Positions 18,991 to 29,462 of a stretch of DNA of 64,000 bases are shown piece after piece. The stretch's first letter is position 1; the number at the start of each line of letters is the position of its first letter. The stretch lies in the NCBI GenBank assembly GCA_900318775.1, contig ONLY01000003.1, forward strand, positions 186,001 to 250,000, in the 5' to 3' direction. The notes below the pieces were generated by a model. It searched no databases. It was not told the DNA's origin and was given only the letters and a program-made list of their open reading frames with translations. The DNA is from an uncultured Prevotellaceae bacterium. GTDB lineage: Bacteria; Bacteroidota; Bacteroidia; Bacteroidales; Bacteroidaceae. The position numbers and the translations under genes are program-made.

Positions 18991-20226
18991 TTATAATTTA
19001 ACCTTTAATGGTTGTCTCACCCACTGAGCTGCCTTGTTCAAGTATGCTTCCCAATCAGTAAGAGAATTGAGGTTTGTATTAGGGTTTTTATCCCATCCTG
19101 AACCGAAATAATAAGTATATGTAGTATTGGGCTTATAGAGCATGGAAGCTAAGATGTGGCCTGCGGCAATGCCGTTCTCTCGTTGCTGGTAAGACATTGA
19201 AATGGACTTTTCCGGAAACAGAAGTCCAATGTATATTTTCCCCATCTGCTTTGATAGTTCGTTTCTGTATTTTTCGTTATAGACAGAAGCATCACCAAGG
19301 TCTTCGTACCCTAAGTAGCCATTCTCGTTGGAAATGATGTAAGCTGATGGATTGCTCTTGTGCACAACGGTGCCTGCAACCATATTATAAGGTTTAGTAA
19401 GGCCTCTATAAGAGATTGCTACACGATTGAAGTGGCTTCCTGCATCAAGTGAGATGATGCGTGTCTCCACGATTTTCTCCCCATTGAAGTTCTGTTCAGG
19501 ATAGGTGAATCGAACTGTGAAACGTAGAGGACCTTGATCAAGTATTTCGAATGTTTTATAACACTTTGGCATGAATAGAGAACCATCTTCATTGAGAAGT
19601 GCATTAGCTCCGCCGCCCAGCGTAGGACCTACTGTATAGCAGTCCATACCTTTTCCGTGATCAATATGATAGCAGAACGCATTATACACTTGGTCTGCCA
19701 AGTCATGATAGCCTCTGTCGTGCAGTTGCTTGCTCACAGAGCGCATCTCTTGATTCTGTTCAGAGGCATACCAATAGTCGAGCATCAAGTCTGATGTGCT
19801 TTTATTGAAGAGATCATATCCTACAGCTCCACCATGTCCATATACACGGTAAGCTACGCAATCGTTCTCCCAGCCAAATTCATCCTGACGTTCGATGAAG
19901 AGTCGTCCTTTAACTCGTGTTTCATATTGTTTCGGTGTGCCTTGCTGCGCATAGTACACAGACTTTCCTTTACTGCCTACTCCTGCTTGGAAGATAAGTT
20001 TGCCGTCATATGTAATTTGTGAAGGAATTTCCTTGCCGTCTGCATCTATCACTACTATTCCATTATCTTGTATGCCTGTTTTCTTTTTCAACGTAGTGAT
20101 ATCCACCTCCACCATTTCCATGCGAGCTCCATGAATGGGGTTTGACACAGTAATCTTTACTTTCTCGGCTGCTTGCAAAGCCATAGCTGTGATGGCTGCC
20201 AGACACAATAAAAAGGTTTGTTTCAT
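18991..20226 (-). CDS. DUF4861 family secreted protein
   Basis: A 411-residue protein with a signal peptide at residues 1-20 (LAAITAMALQAA). The sequence VKITVSNPIHGARMEMVEV, the GWENDCVAYRVYGHG segment and DCYTVGPTLGGGANAL match my recollection of DUF4861, a family encoded in pectin and rhamnogalacturonan utilisation loci; its activity is not settled. ATG 20226 gives the signal peptide and lies 26 bases after a canonical promoter. It stands alone, not in a polysaccharide locus. Confidence 0.8.
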   Translation of the reverse strand: MKQTFLLCLAAITAMALQAAEKVKITVSNPIHGARMEMVEVDITTLKKKTGIQDNGIVVIDADGKEIPSQITYDGKLIFQAGVGSKGKSVYYAQQGTPKQYETRVKGRLFIERQDEFGWENDCVAYRVYGHGGAVGYDLFNKSTSDLMLDYWYASEQNQEMRSVSKQLHDRGYHDLADQVYNAFCYHIDHGKGMDCYTVGPTLGGGANALLNEDGSLFMPKCYKTFEILDQGPLRFTVRFTYPEQNFNGEKIVETRIISLDAGSHFNRVAISYRGLTKPYNMVAGTVVHKSNPSAYIISNENGYLGYEDLGDASVYNEKYRNELSKQMGKIYIGLLFPEKSISMSYQQRENGIAAGHILASMLYKPNTTYTYYFGSGWDKNPNTNLNSLTDWEAYLNKAAQWVRQPLKVKL

Positions 20227-20251
20227 ATTAGTTGTAGTTAGTATTTTGTTG

Positions 20252-20282
20252 CAAAGATAGTGCAAGCTGTGGGAAGTACAAA
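20252..20282 (-). promoter_or_regulatory. Promoter of the DUF4861 gene
   Basis: Minus strand: TTTG (20282-20279), 19 bases, TATCTTTG (20259-20252). A full match to the Bacteroidota consensus. Confidence 0.75.
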
Positions 20283-20516
20283 GTGAAGCCTGCTTTATTT
20301 TATAATTCTAAGGTGCATCAAGTTACTGAGCAAGTCATGATCCACCTTCACTTCTGTTGATTGTCTAATAGCGCCAATGTGTAGTGAATCTTCTTAGAAA
20401 CGTTTCTGTCAACGTTGCAAATCAGAGCACGATAGTATAAAAGAGTAGATTTGTTCGTTCGTTTTTAGTTTTTTCTCTACATTTGTGCGCCATAATATAG
20501 AAAAGAACATAAGCAC

Positions 20517-20945
20517 ATGAAAACCTATTTGGAAATAGATGGAAAGCACATCAACTTGGAAGCCAATCTTTCAAGGGCACGTACCATTATCACATTAGGA
20601 AAACTTTCTGATGAGGCATATAATGTGATTGCTTTAGAGGACAGCACCATTGACCTGTTCCAGTGCCAGTTCACACGCTCTGCTGATGAGGGGTGGAAAG
20701 TGCATAATGGGCAATGGAGAACGGAATGTCCTAAAGGTATCCGTTCGCGTCTTCAGCATGCTTGTTCCTTTTGCATGGGATGTTGTGTGAATGTCCGTCC
20801 TGCACATCCCATTTATGATTGGCGCATGCCTGAGACTGGCACATTATTGAATGGCAATAATCTCACCAATGAAGGGACAGCGCTAAAGGATGGTGATGTG
20901 ATTAGCGCAGGAAGTGTAACTGTCAAAGTATTGATAGAAGAGTAA
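20517..20945 (+). CDS. FHA-like domain protein with a cysteine cluster
   Basis: A 142-residue cytoplasmic protein. The C-terminal pattern GTLLNGNNLTNEGTALKDGD followed by VISAGSVTVKV is typical of the end of an FHA phosphothreonine-binding domain, and the N-terminal TIITLGKLSDEAYNVIALED could be its beginning. Between them lies HACSFCMGCCVNVRP, four cysteines in ten residues, which FHA domains do not normally have and which suggests a metal site or disulfides. The usual GR...SRxH phosphopeptide residues are not obvious. No kinase is adjacent. Family assignment is moderate, function unknown. Confidence 0.55.
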   Translation: MKTYLEIDGKHINLEANLSRARTIITLGKLSDEAYNVIALEDSTIDLFQCQFTRSADEGWKVHNGQWRTECPKGIRSRLQHACSFCMGCCVNVRPAHPIYDWRMPETGTLLNGNNLTNEGTALKDGDVISAGSVTVKVLIEE

Positions 20946-20959
20946 ATAAAATGAGCTCT

Positions 20960-21628
20960 TTACAGGTGTTCAAAGAGTTCATCAGGCTTGTCTATGATGG
21001 TTTCAGCTCCTTGTTCTATTAGATAATCTTTATCACGGAATCCCCAGCTGACAGCAATGCAGGGAATAGCTGAGTTTTTAGCCGTCTGAAGGTCCACTTC
21101 GCTGTCTCCAATGTAAATACACTCAGATTTATGTATCTCTGTGCCATGCAGCAGTGAAAGTTGCTGGATAGCTTCGTTTATCATGTCGGGTGCAGGCTTT
21201 CGCTTAATCGCTGGTTTCTCTCCAATTGCCACATCAATGGTGTCGCCAAAGAATGCCTTGTGCAGGTCTTTCACAGCAAGGTCGAGCTTGTTGCTCACAA
21301 TAGCGGTGAAAAATCCTTTATTCTTGCATTTCTCCAGCACTTCATTAATGCCTTTATAGGGTGCGGTCTTGTCCATGGAGTGTGCTACGTAGTAGGCACG
21401 GAAGGTAGAAAACACACGTTCCTTCAGCGCTTCGTCAGCGTCAGGATTGGAATACATTACACTTTTGTTGATCAGGTTTCTGATGCCGTTGCCAAGAAAA
21501 CGTCGTGTATCCTGCTTATCGTTAGGTTTCAGTCCTGCTTCTTTCAGGGCATACGATACGCTGTCGTGTAAATCATCAAGTGTGTTCATGAGCGTACCAT
21601 CGAGGTCAAAGATGAGAGTCGTTATCAT
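20960..21628 (-). CDS. gph: HAD phosphatase, probable phosphoglycolate phosphatase
   Basis: A 222-residue HAD hydrolase. The nucleophile motif LIFDLDGTLMNT is at residues 5-16, motif II is TAIVSNKLD, and motif III/IV is KPAPDMI...YIGDSEVDLQTAKN. The cap domain and length fit Gph/PGPase-like enzymes, which dephosphorylate 2-phosphoglycolate formed during DNA repair; close relatives act on other phosphates, so the substrate is inferred. It overlaps panE by 4 bases (ATGA), so the two are translationally coupled. Confidence 0.82.
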   Translation of the reverse strand: MITTLIFDLDGTLMNTLDDLHDSVSYALKEAGLKPNDKQDTRRFLGNGIRNLINKSVMYSNPDADEALKERVFSTFRAYYVAHSMDKTAPYKGINEVLEKCKNKGFFTAIVSNKLDLAVKDLHKAFFGDTIDVAIGEKPAIKRKPAPDMINEAIQQLSLLHGTEIHKSECIYIGDSEVDLQTAKNSAIPCIAVSWGFRDKDYLIEQGAETIIDKPDELFEHL

Positions 21629-22536
21629 TTGCGTGTTTCCTCCAAAAACTTCAATATAGCTTCCAGCATCTCCAGCTTCTTCATCGAGTATCCAGCTTTT
21701 CTTGCAATCTCGATGGGTTTAGTGTAGAGATAGTAAATCTCCATAGGCCTCTTGAAGTCATAGTCGAGTTTCATGCTGGTTGAGTAAGGCGCCATGTGCA
21801 ATGTGTTGTAGATGATATTGTCAGCATAAGCTTCATCAATATCTTTTACGCCACAGGCATGTGCCGCTTCTATTACTTCCATCATTTGGTCCTTGATCAG
21901 TTGCTTGGTGCTTGGATTTTTCAGGAGTGCGTTCGTATGAGTGTTAAGCGCTACTGTCATGCCGTTGAAAGTCATGTTAAATAGCGCTTTTTTCCAGCGT
22001 GCTTCATGATATTCCATTTCATTGGCATTCACTCCAGCCTCACGGAAGTCGCCAATCATCGCATTCACCTTTTCCTGCTGCTTGCACGAATAGTTGCCTA
22101 TATTGATATCGCCATAACGTTGATGGTTCACCTTGCCAGGCTCAGTCTTTGTGCAGCAGATGATGGCAATTCCAGCAGCCAGCTGTGTTGTTGGGAACAT
22201 CTTCTGCACGTCTTCTTCAACACCTATTCCGTTTTGGAGAAGCACTACAAGGGTGTCTTCTTTCAGCAGTGGGGGCAACAACTCTTTCAAGAGGTAGTTG
22301 TTCACTGTTTTCAGCGCCACCAGCACGACATCACACTTGGGCATATCAGTAGTGTTTCTATAGGCATTCACATGAGTCAAATGAAAGTTTCCATCGCATG
22401 AATCCACTTGCAATCCATGCTCCTTCACATCATCATAATCGCTATGGAAAAGGAAATGCACTTCCTTGCCCGTCTGTATCAACTTGGATCCGTAGTAGCC
22501 GCCAATGGCTCCTGTTCCAATCACTCCATATCTCAT
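21625..22536 (-). CDS. panE: 2-dehydropantoate 2-reductase
   Basis: A 303-residue NADPH-dependent reductase of the ketopantoate reductase family, which makes pantoate for pantothenate and coenzyme A synthesis. The nucleotide-binding motif GTGAIGGYYG is at residues 7-16. The catalytic lysine lies in RWKKALFNMTFN, and the C-terminal helical domain contains KLDYDFKRPMEIYYLYTKPI. It lies between the cytidylate-kinase-like gene (12 bases upstream) and gph (4-base overlap), in one operon. Confidence 0.88.
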   Translation of the reverse strand: MRYGVIGTGAIGGYYGSKLIQTGKEVHFLFHSDYDDVKEHGLQVDSCDGNFHLTHVNAYRNTTDMPKCDVVLVALKTVNNYLLKELLPPLLKEDTLVVLLQNGIGVEEDVQKMFPTTQLAAGIAIICCTKTEPGKVNHQRYGDINIGNYSCKQQEKVNAMIGDFREAGVNANEMEYHEARWKKALFNMTFNGMTVALNTHTNALLKNPSTKQLIKDQMMEVIEAAHACGVKDIDEAYADNIIYNTLHMAPYSTSMKLDYDFKRPMEIYYLYTKPIEIARKAGYSMKKLEMLEAILKFLEETRK

Positions 22537-22548
22537 GAATATGTGTGT

Positions 22549-23193
22549 TTATCCTAAATGAAACCTTTTCTGGATGATATGAGCTAAGAATTGGGCTACA
22601 TGATCTGTGGGTATATGGGTCACGTTGAGAACCAGATCATAATTGCGGGCATCATAGCGTGAGCATCCCGCAAATGTCTTGGTGTAGATTTCGCGTGTCT
22701 TGTCAATCTTATCCACCACAGCTTCAGCCTCTTCCTTCGTCAGTTGCTGCTTTTGCATGATGCGCTCCACACGAGCCTCTTTATTGGCAATGATGAGCAC
22801 TTTCATGACATGAGGTTCATTGCGGAAAATGTGGAAACTGGAACGTCCCACCATGATGCATGACTCTTCTTGGGCAGCCTCTTTCAGAATGGCAGATTCG
22901 GCATTATACACCTTTTGTGAAGTAATCTCTTCTTCCTGTTCAATTCTATCCGTAGTGTCAACCATTGAGCCGAATTGTCTGTAGAAATGGCAGAATTCAT
23001 CCCACCAACTCCGTTTGCTTGCCTTGATTTGCTCCAATTCCACCTCTGTGAGGTTATATTTCTTCTCGATACTCTTCAGAGCCAGTTTACTATAAACGGA
23101 AATGTCGAGTATATCGCCCAACTTGCGTGCAATCTCACCACCACCGGAACCACATTCACGGTTAATGGTAATGATAAATTTTGTATGCTCCAT
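22549..23193 (-). CDS. Cytidylate-kinase-like family protein
   Basis: A 214-residue P-loop kinase-like protein. The N-terminal FIITINRECGSGGGEIARKL contains a modified Walker A (GSGGGEIAR) typical of the cytidylate kinase-like family, not the standard Cmk. Other parts include CIMVGRSSFHIFRNEPHVM and the NYDLVLNVTHI segment near the end. Members may phosphorylate CMP or another nucleotide; the substrate is not established. It is the first gene of the minus-strand operon with panE and gph and has a canonical promoter. Confidence 0.83.
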   Translation of the reverse strand: MEHTKFIITINRECGSGGGEIARKLGDILDISVYSKLALKSIEKKYNLTEVELEQIKASKRSWWDEFCHFYRQFGSMVDTTDRIEQEEEITSQKVYNAESAILKEAAQEESCIMVGRSSFHIFRNEPHVMKVLIIANKEARVERIMQKQQLTKEEAEAVVDKIDKTREIYTKTFAGCSRYDARNYDLVLNVTHIPTDHVAQFLAHIIQKRFHLG

Positions 23194-23234
23194 GATGTTA
23201 TTTATTTTTCAGTTTCTGGCTGTTTGTTATAGGA

Positions 23235-23265
23235 CAAAGGTAGCCAAAAGTTGTTGCCACTCAAA
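23235..23265 (-). promoter_or_regulatory. Promoter of the cytidylate-kinase-like/panE/gph operon
   Basis: Minus strand: TTTG (23265-23262), 19 bases, TACCTTTG (23242-23235). Confidence 0.72.
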
Positions 23266-23447
23266 ACCAACAGCGTTAATCTATGTTAAATTCATTCTGC
23301 TCAAACTCCCCCACCTTCCCAATTCTCGTCTTTTGGTAACCATGTAGTCTGCACATTCATAAAGTTTTTCAGGAAATAGGTAGGGAGATACAAGAAGTTT
23401 TTGTACTTTTGCCAGCGATGTAAAGAAGAATAAAAATTATATCCATT

Positions 23448-23753
23448 ATGGTCAAACACATTATCCTCTGGACATTGAATCCAGAACTCTCGGAGGGAGA
23501 GAAACAACAGGTGAAACAAGGTATCAAGGAAGGTCTTGAAGGACTGGTGGGCAAGGTGCCTGGACTCATCGACGCGAAAGTGAACATCGACGGCAGGTTG
23601 GCTTCGTCCAATGCTGACGTGATGCTGGACAGCACCCTCGAATCGGAAGAGGCGCTCAAGGGGTATGCCGTGCATCCCGAACATGTGGCTGTGGCAAACG
23701 GAAAGGTGCGTCCCTACACGGTGCAGCGCAGTTGCCTCGACTTTGAGATTTAA
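23448..23753 (+). CDS. Dabb-domain (stress-responsive alpha/beta barrel) protein
   Basis: A 101-residue single-domain protein. MVKHIILWTLNP, the KEGLEGLVGKVPGLIDAKV segment and YAVHPEHVAVANGKVRPY match the Dabb family of dimeric ferredoxin-like barrels. These are small cytoplasmic proteins with varied or unknown roles. A -7-type box TACTTTTG lies at 23404-23411. The GH43 gene follows 21 bases later on the same strand, perhaps in one transcript. Confidence 0.87.
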   Translation: MVKHIILWTLNPELSEGEKQQVKQGIKEGLEGLVGKVPGLIDAKVNIDGRLASSNADVMLDSTLESEEALKGYAVHPEHVAVANGKVRPYTVQRSCLDFEI

Positions 23754-23774
23754 CCCCCTCATTACAACTTTAAT

Positions 23775-24911
23775 ATGAATACAACACGATGGATGAAGAG
23801 CCTTGCCTTGTGCTGCATCGCTCTGGTTTCATCCGCACAAACACAAGCACAGGAACATGTGAATGGTCAGCTCTGGATGGACACCGAGGGCAACCACATC
23901 AATGCCCATGGTGGCAACATCATTCAGTATGGTGACACCTACTATTGGTATGGAGAGAACCGTCCCTACCGAGGTTTCACCACCGAAGCAGGCGTAGGGG
24001 TCTATTCCTCGAAAGACTTGAAGACTTGGAAGAACGAAGGCATTGCCTTGGCGGTAAGTGAAGAAGCTGGGCACGATATTGAGCGTGGCTGCATCATGGA
24101 GCGCCCTAAGGTGCTCTACAACGCAAAAACGAACAAGTTTGTGATGCTCTTCCACCTTGAGCTGAAAGGACGAGGCTATGAAGCCGCTCGTGTGGCATTC
24201 GCTGTGAGCGATACGCCTACAGGTCCGTTCCGTTTCGTTCGCAGCACACGTGTGAACGCCAACAAATGGCCATTCGACATGAACAAGAAGGCTCAGAAGT
24301 TAGCTCAGCAGACCAATGCTGCCCAGTGGAAGGACTGGTGGAGTGCTGAATGGCGCAAAGAGGTAGAGAAGGGCATGTACTTGTGGCGTGACATGCAAGG
24401 CGGTCAAATGAGCCGTGACATGACACTCTATGTGGATAAAGATGGAAAAGCCTACCACATCACCTCCTCGCAGGAGAACCTGACGCTGTTGGTGAGCGAA
24501 CTGACTGACGACTACCTGGACTTCACAGGCAAGTACAATATGGTGGCTCCTGGTGGTCAGAATGAGGCACCTTGCATCTTCCAGCATGAAGGCACCTATT
24601 GGCTCATCTGTTCCGGTTGCACGGGGTGGGCGCCTAATGAGGCACGTATGTTCAGCGCTCCCAGCATCTGGGGCCCTTGGACACAGCATCCTTCTCCTTT
24701 TGTAGGCGTAGCTACGGGCTACAGGGATATGCCAGCCAACAAGACGTTTGGTGCACAGGGCACATACATCTATGAAATGAATGGCAAGCCTATCTTTATG
24801 GCTGATATATGGAACGAGCGCCATCTCTCCAATAGCCTTCATCTTTGGCTGCCTATTGACTTTGATGGACAAGGCGTGCCTGTCATCCGTTGGGTGGATA
24901 AAGCTTTCTAA
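23775..24911 (+). CDS. Secreted GH43 glycosidase, exo-beta-1,3-galactanase-like
   Basis: A 378-residue secreted enzyme with a signal peptide (about 1-25). It shows the five-bladed propeller pattern of GH43: NAHGGNIIQYGDTYYWYGEN near the start, GVGVYSSKDLKTWKNEG, ERPKVLYNAKTNKFVMLFH, SRDMTLYVDKDGKAYHI, and EAPCIFQHEGTYWLICSGCT, with likely catalytic residues among the D of SRDMTLYVD and the E of NEAPCIF. The sequence is closest in pattern to the subfamily that removes galactose from beta-1,3-galactan side chains of arabinogalactan proteins. Subfamily and substrate are from memory of the pattern, not a search. There is no extra binding module. Confidence 0.78.
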   Translation: MNTTRWMKSLALCCIALVSSAQTQAQEHVNGQLWMDTEGNHINAHGGNIIQYGDTYYWYGENRPYRGFTTEAGVGVYSSKDLKTWKNEGIALAVSEEAGHDIERGCIMERPKVLYNAKTNKFVMLFHLELKGRGYEAARVAFAVSDTPTGPFRFVRSTRVNANKWPFDMNKKAQKLAQQTNAAQWKDWWSAEWRKEVEKGMYLWRDMQGGQMSRDMTLYVDKDGKAYHITSSQENLTLLVSELTDDYLDFTGKYNMVAPGGQNEAPCIFQHEGTYWLICSGCTGWAPNEARMFSAPSIWGPWTQHPSPFVGVATGYRDMPANKTFGAQGTYIYEMNGKPIFMADIWNERHLSNSLHLWLPIDFDGQGVPVIRWVDKAF

Positions 24912-24943
24912 TAAGAAAACGGTAAAGCTATCTAAATATCTAA

Positions 24944-24986
24944 AGCAAACGGCCTTCGCAATCGTTGCGGAGGCCGTTTGCTGTTT
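24944..24986. terminator. Bidirectional terminator between GH43 and YitT genes
   Basis: AGCAAACGGCCTTCGCAA (24944-24961) pairs with TTGCGGAGGCCGTTTGCT (24965-24982) with one mismatch and a 3-base loop, followed by TTTT. The convergent gene stops at 24986. Confidence 0.85.
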
Positions 24987-26236
24987 TATTTCTTTTTCTT
25001 CTTGCTTTGCTCCAGATACTCGCGCAAAGCTTTCAGGCTTTCATGTTCGGTAATGTCGTATTCTGCTTGGTCGTAGTTGCCTTGTACAAGAGTGACGGTT
25101 CCGTCCTTCGCCATGTAGAAGGCATCAAATCCAAAGAATTTCTTGATAAAGGAGACACGCTTGCGCGGCTCTTGGCCAAGAATGACAGAGTAAAACTCCT
25201 TGCGGGTGTCGCAGCCCACTTGAAGGAGGGAGCGCACATCGTAATAGTCACCAAGTACTTGTTGAGCAGTGTCTATCTTGGTGGTGTTGTTAGTGACGCA
25301 CACCAGGATAGTGTTTTTCTTGTCCTTCTCACGGTTTTCCCTCACTTTGAACTTATCGAAACTTTCGCCCCACACACCGCTGGCATCCGTCATGGAGACG
25401 AAGGCATAGGGGTCAATGCGCTTGATGATGCGCTGCATGAGGGCTTGGTCACGGCGGCGAATGATGCTGACGATGACTTTGCGGTCTGTATGGGTGTACC
25501 AGCCCTCACCGTCAAGGATAGTCACGCCATGATGGGTCTCGATGATAGCGTCGGCAATAGCGTTAGGGTTGCGTGAGAAAATCATGAACTGCACAGACTG
25601 CTGGCGGCGGCGCATCCAGTAATCGATAGTCGTAGAGCAGATGAACAGCATGACGAAACCGTAGATGACGCGGAACCAGTCGTGGAAGATGAAGTAGCAT
25701 GAAGAGATGATAACTACATCGCACGACATGATGACTGAGCCGAGTGACATGTTCCGGTGCTTGTTCACGATGGCTGCAATGATGTCGGTACCTCCTGTCG
25801 AACCGTTGTTCTCAAAGCACAGTGCTACGCCAGAGCCACAGAGGATGGCTCCCAGCACACAGGCCATGAACGACTCTTCGCCGATGAATTTGGGCAGCAT
25901 CATGGCTCCAGTTTGATTAGGGTCAGGTATCTCGATGATACGCTGGAAGAGCCACAGCACAAAAGTCATGAAGAACACGGCATAGATGGTCTTGAAGCAG
26001 AAGCGGATGCCAAGTTCCTTGATGGCAATGATGAGCAGGATGATGTTGACAATCACGTAAGTGACTTGCACCTCGATACCAGTAGCATAATAGATGATAG
26101 AGGCTACACCAGCCACTCCGCCCGTTGTCAGGCTGTAGGGCAGCATGAACACTGTCACGCCCATAGCATAAAGGATTACGCCCACAGAGATGAGGGCATA
26201 ATCCTTTAGTTCATGGAATATGTTTGACTTTGTCAT
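24986..26236 (-). CDS. YitT family membrane protein (DUF161-DUF2179), long form
   Basis: A 416-residue inner-membrane protein. About five to six hydrophobic segments occur in residues 12-215, with the family pattern [19 protein letters not shown] and [26 protein letters not shown] soluble DUF2179 domain follows (about 220-310; [20 protein letters not shown]). The C-terminal 100 residues add a further cytoplasmic region ending in lysines, beyond the usual length of about 290. Function is unknown. The ATG overlaps the leuS stop by 4 bases, showing coupling to leuS. Confidence 0.85.
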   Translation of the reverse strand: MTKSNIFHELKDYALISVGVILYAMGVTVFMLPYSLTTGGVAGVASIIYYATGIEVQVTYVIVNIILLIIAIKELGIRFCFKTIYAVFFMTFVLWLFQRIIEIPDPNQTGAMMLPKFIGEESFMACVLGAILCGSGVALCFENNGSTGGTDIIAAIVNKHRNMSLGSVIMSCDVVIISSCYFIFHDWFRVIYGFVMLFICSTTIDYWMRRRQQSVQFMIFSRNPNAIADAIIETHHGVTILDGEGWYTHTDRKVIVSIIRRRDQALMQRIIKRIDPYAFVSMTDASGVWGESFDKFKVRENREKDKKNTILVCVTNNTTKIDTAQQVLGDYYDVRSLLQVGCDTRKEFYSVILGQEPRKRVSFIKKFFGFDAFYMAKDGTVTLVQGNYDQAEYDITEHESLKALREYLEQSKKKKK

Positions 26237-29091
26237 TTCTTCAGCACGATGTTGATCATCTTGCCTGGCACCACGATGACTTTTGCCACGGTGAAGCCTT
26301 CCATCCACTTTGCAGATTGTGGATTGGCAAGAGCTGTTTTCTCAGCATCCTCTTTTGTCACGTCGGCAGGGAATTCCAACTGGAAGCGTGCCTTACCGTT
26401 GAAGGCCACCATCATCTTCACAGAGTCCTCCTTCAGGTAGTCCTCGTTGAAGGCTGGCCAAGGAGCGTCGCATACGGTGGTGTTCTTGCCCAGCAGGTGC
26501 CAGAGTTCTTCGGCAAGGTGAGGACAGAATGGAGCCAGCAGGATGGTGAGTGCTTCCTTCACCTCACGGCTGGTGCTCTTGAGCTTGGTGAGTTCGTTGA
26601 GGCACACCATGAAGGCGGCGATAGATGTATTGTAAGAGAACACCTCGATGTCTGCTGTCACTTTCTTGATGAGGGTGTGCAGTGCTTTGAGTTCCTCTTT
26701 CGATGCCGCGCCGTCTGTAGCGTTGATTGTGCCGTCCTCGTTGGTCATGAATTTCCACAACTTCTTCAGGAAGCGGTGGCAACCGTCAATGCCGTTGGTG
26801 TCCCAAGGCTTGCTCTGCTCCACAGGACCGAGGAACATTTCGTAGAGACGCAAGGTGTCAGCGCCAAACTTCTCCACAATCATGTCGGGGTTCACCACGT
26901 TGAACATAGACTTAGACATCTTCTCCACAGCCCATCCGCATACGTACTTGCCCTCGTCGTTGAGAACAAACTCAGCGTTGTTGTACTCTGGACGCCAAGC
27001 CTTGAAGGCCTCCACATCTAGCACGTCGGCGCTCACGATGTTCACGTCCACGTGGATAGGAGTGACGTCATACTGGTCTTTCTTCTCCAGCGTCACAAAC
27101 GTGTTCGTGTCCTTGATGCGATAGACGAAGTTGCTTCGTCCCTGAATCATGCCCTGGTTGATGAGTTTCTGGAAGGGCTCTTCCTTGCAGGAAATGCCGA
27201 GGTCGAAAAGGAACTTGTTCCAGAAGCGGCTGTAAATCAAGTGGCCTGTAGCGTGCTCGCTGCCGCCTACGTAGAGGTCCACATTCTGCCAGTACTTGTC
27301 AGCTTCTTCGCTTACGAGTGCCTGGTTGTTGTGTGGGTCCATGTAGCGCAAGTAGTAGGCCGAACTGCCTGCAAAGCCAGGCATGGTATAGAGTTCGATG
27401 GGGAACACAGTCTTGTTGTCAATCTTTGTGTTCTCCACAATCTTCTTGTTGGCCTCGTCCCAAGCCCATACGGTAGCGTTGCCCAGTGGGGGCTCGCCTG
27501 TCTCGGTAGGCAGGAACTTGTCCACTTCTGGCAGTTCGATAGGCAGGCACTCCTCTGGAATCATGGTTGGGATGCCGTTTTTGTAATATACGGGGAATGG
27601 CTCGCCCCAATAGCGCTGGCGAGAGAAGATGGCATCGCGCAGACGGTAGTTCACCTTTACGCGGCCAATGCCTGCTTCCTTCACATACTTCTTTGTGGCA
27701 GCGATAGCCTCCTTCACCGTGAGTCCGTTGAGGCTGAAGTCGATGTATGGCTTCACATCCTTGCGTGGTGAGTTGGTCACAATGCCTTCCTTGGCGTCGT
27801 AGCTCTCCTCGCTCACGTCAGCCCCCTCGATGAGTGGGATGATAGGCAGGTTGAAGTGCTTCGCAAAGGCATAGTCGCGGCTGTCGTGAGCAGGCACAGC
27901 CATGATGGCGCCTGTTCCGTAGCCTGCCAGCACGTATTCTGAAATCCAGATAGGATTCTTTTCGCCTGTGAAAGGATTGATGGCATATGAGCCAGAGAAC
28001 ACACCTGTCACCTTGTGGTCAATCATGCGCTCACGCTCTGTGCGGCCCTTCACATATTTGATATAGTCTTCTACAGCTGCTTTCTGCTCGGCTGTAGTCA
28101 CTTTCTCCACCAGTTCGCTCTCTGGAGCCAGCACCATGAAGGTCACGCCGAACATGGTGTCGGCACGAGTGGTGAAGATGGTGAAGCTTTCGTCTGAGTC
28201 AGCAATCTTGAATTGCACTTCTGTGCCTTCTGAGCGTCCAATCCAGTTCTTCTGGGTCTCCTTGATGGAGTCGCTCCACTGGATGGTCTCCAGACCGTCG
28301 AGAAGTCGCTGAGCATAAGCGCTCACGCGCAGGCACCACTGGCGCATTTTCTTCTGCTCCACAGGGAAGCCGCCGCGCACACTCACGCCATCCACTACCT
28401 CGTCATTCGCCAGCACTGTGCCCAGTCCTGCACACCAGTTCACCATCGTCTCGCCCATGAAGGCAATGCGGTAGTTCATCAGCACGTCGCTCTTCTTTTT
28501 CTCGTCCCAAGAGTTCCACTCCTCGGCAGTGAAGTGCAGTTCTTCCGTGCAGGCCACCTGCACCGTGCCGCCATCGTCGCTCAGCGTTCCCTTGGTCTCG
28601 AAACGCTGGATGAGCTTCTCGATAGGCAAAGCCTTCTGCTCTTTCAGGCAGAAGAACGAGTTGAACATCTTCTGGAAAGCCCACTGTGTCCAATGGTAAT
28701 ACTCAGGAGCACAAGTGCGCACCTCTCTGTCCCAGTCGAAGCAGAAACCGATCTTGTCCAGCTGCTCGCGGTAGCGGTCAATGTTCTGGAAGGTTGTCTT
28801 CTCAGGGTGCTGACCTGTCTGGATAGCGTATTGCTCGGCTGGCAGGCCGTAAGCGTCATAGCCCATAGGGTTCAGCACATTGAAGCCCTGCAGACGCTTG
28901 TAGCGTGCGTAGATGTCGCTGGCGATATAGCCCAATGGGTGTCCCACGTGCAGACCTGCTCCGCTTGGGTAAGGGAACATGTTCAGCACATAAAACTTTG
29001 GCTTGTTCTTGTCCTCGACAACCTTGTAGGTCTGCTCCTCTACCCACTTCTGCTGCCACTTCTTTTCGATGTCTCTAAAGTTGTATTCCAT
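26233..29091 (-). CDS. leuS: Leucine--tRNA ligase
   Basis: A 952-residue class I synthetase that charges tRNA-Leu. The HIGH signature appears as [16 protein letters not shown] (about 38-53) and the KMSKS loop as [11 protein letters not shown]. The editing (CP1) domain is present, with [17 protein letters not shown] and a [19 protein letters not shown] motif. Length is greater than the 860 residues of E. coli because of insertions around residues 575-710, as in other Bacteroidota. It has its own canonical promoter and is coupled to the YitT gene. Confidence 0.97.
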   Translation of the reverse strand: MEYNFRDIEKKWQQKWVEEQTYKVVEDKNKPKFYVLNMFPYPSGAGLHVGHPLGYIASDIYARYKRLQGFNVLNPMGYDAYGLPAEQYAIQTGQHPEKTTFQNIDRYREQLDKIGFCFDWDREVRTCAPEYYHWTQWAFQKMFNSFFCLKEQKALPIEKLIQRFETKGTLSDDGGTVQVACTEELHFTAEEWNSWDEKKKSDVLMNYRIAFMGETMVNWCAGLGTVLANDEVVDGVSVRGGFPVEQKKMRQWCLRVSAYAQRLLDGLETIQWSDSIKETQKNWIGRSEGTEVQFKIADSDESFTIFTTRADTMFGVTFMVLAPESELVEKVTTAEQKAAVEDYIKYVKGRTERERMIDHKVTGVFSGSYAINPFTGEKNPIWISEYVLAGYGTGAIMAVPAHDSRDYAFAKHFNLPIIPLIEGADVSEESYDAKEGIVTNSPRKDVKPYIDFSLNGLTVKEAIAATKKYVKEAGIGRVKVNYRLRDAIFSRQRYWGEPFPVYYKNGIPTMIPEECLPIELPEVDKFLPTETGEPPLGNATVWAWDEANKKIVENTKIDNKTVFPIELYTMPGFAGSSAYYLRYMDPHNNQALVSEEADKYWQNVDLYVGGSEHATGHLIYSRFWNKFLFDLGISCKEEPFQKLINQGMIQGRSNFVYRIKDTNTFVTLEKKDQYDVTPIHVDVNIVSADVLDVEAFKAWRPEYNNAEFVLNDEGKYVCGWAVEKMSKSMFNVVNPDMIVEKFGADTLRLYEMFLGPVEQSKPWDTNGIDGCHRFLKKLWKFMTNEDGTINATDGAASKEELKALHTLIKKVTADIEVFSYNTSIAAFMVCLNELTKLKSTSREVKEALTILLAPFCPHLAEELWHLLGKNTTVCDAPWPAFNEDYLKEDSVKMMVAFNGKARFQLEFPADVTKEDAEKTALANPQSAKWMEGFTVAKVIVVPGKMINIVLKK

Positions 29092-29149
29092 TGTTGTTCT
29101 GTAAAAGAAAGTTCTTGGGAAGCTTACTCCCCATTATGCGATTTGGATG

Positions 29150-29181
29150 CAAAGGTACATCTTTTTTCTATTACGACCAAA
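29150..29181 (-). promoter_or_regulatory. leuS promoter
   Basis: Minus strand: TTTG (29181-29178), 20 bases, TACCTTTG (29157-29150). Confidence 0.78.
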
Positions 29182-29303
29182 TCTACTTCCTTTCACTTTC
29201 TACATCCCGCCTCATTGATAACCCATTATGCCTGAGGACACTATTCTCCATGCCTTCATGGGGCACGCCCTAAGCGGCATTCTTCACGCCGTCAAGGCTG
29301 CTT

Positions 29304-29462
29304 TTTGCGCTCCTTCGGGGGAACATTTGCGCTCCTTCGAGGGAACATTTGTGACACCCTCGAGGTAATACTTGTAACACACCCTATGTAACACTTGCAA
29401 CACACCGTATGTTACACCTGTAACACACCGTATGTTACACTTGTAACACAATCGCTGCGAAG
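29304..29462. repeat. Seven-unit tandem array, 22-23 bp period
   Basis: Units begin at 29304, 29326, 29348, 29371, 29394, 29417 and 29440. The first two read TTTGCGCTCCTTCG..., the third is intermediate (TTTGTGACACC...), and the last four read C[TC]TG[TC]AACACA.... Some units are palindromic (TGTAACA-7-TGTTACA). An inverted relative, GTGTTACAA, follows at about 29465. A direct repeat CATTTGTGGCGC occurs at 29480 and 29564. The array occupies the divergent gap between leuS and the GH43 gene. Confidence 0.88.

Noticed and set aside
29304-29462. Possible CRISPR array
   Set aside because: Units are joined head to tail with no unique spacers, and no cas gene is present.
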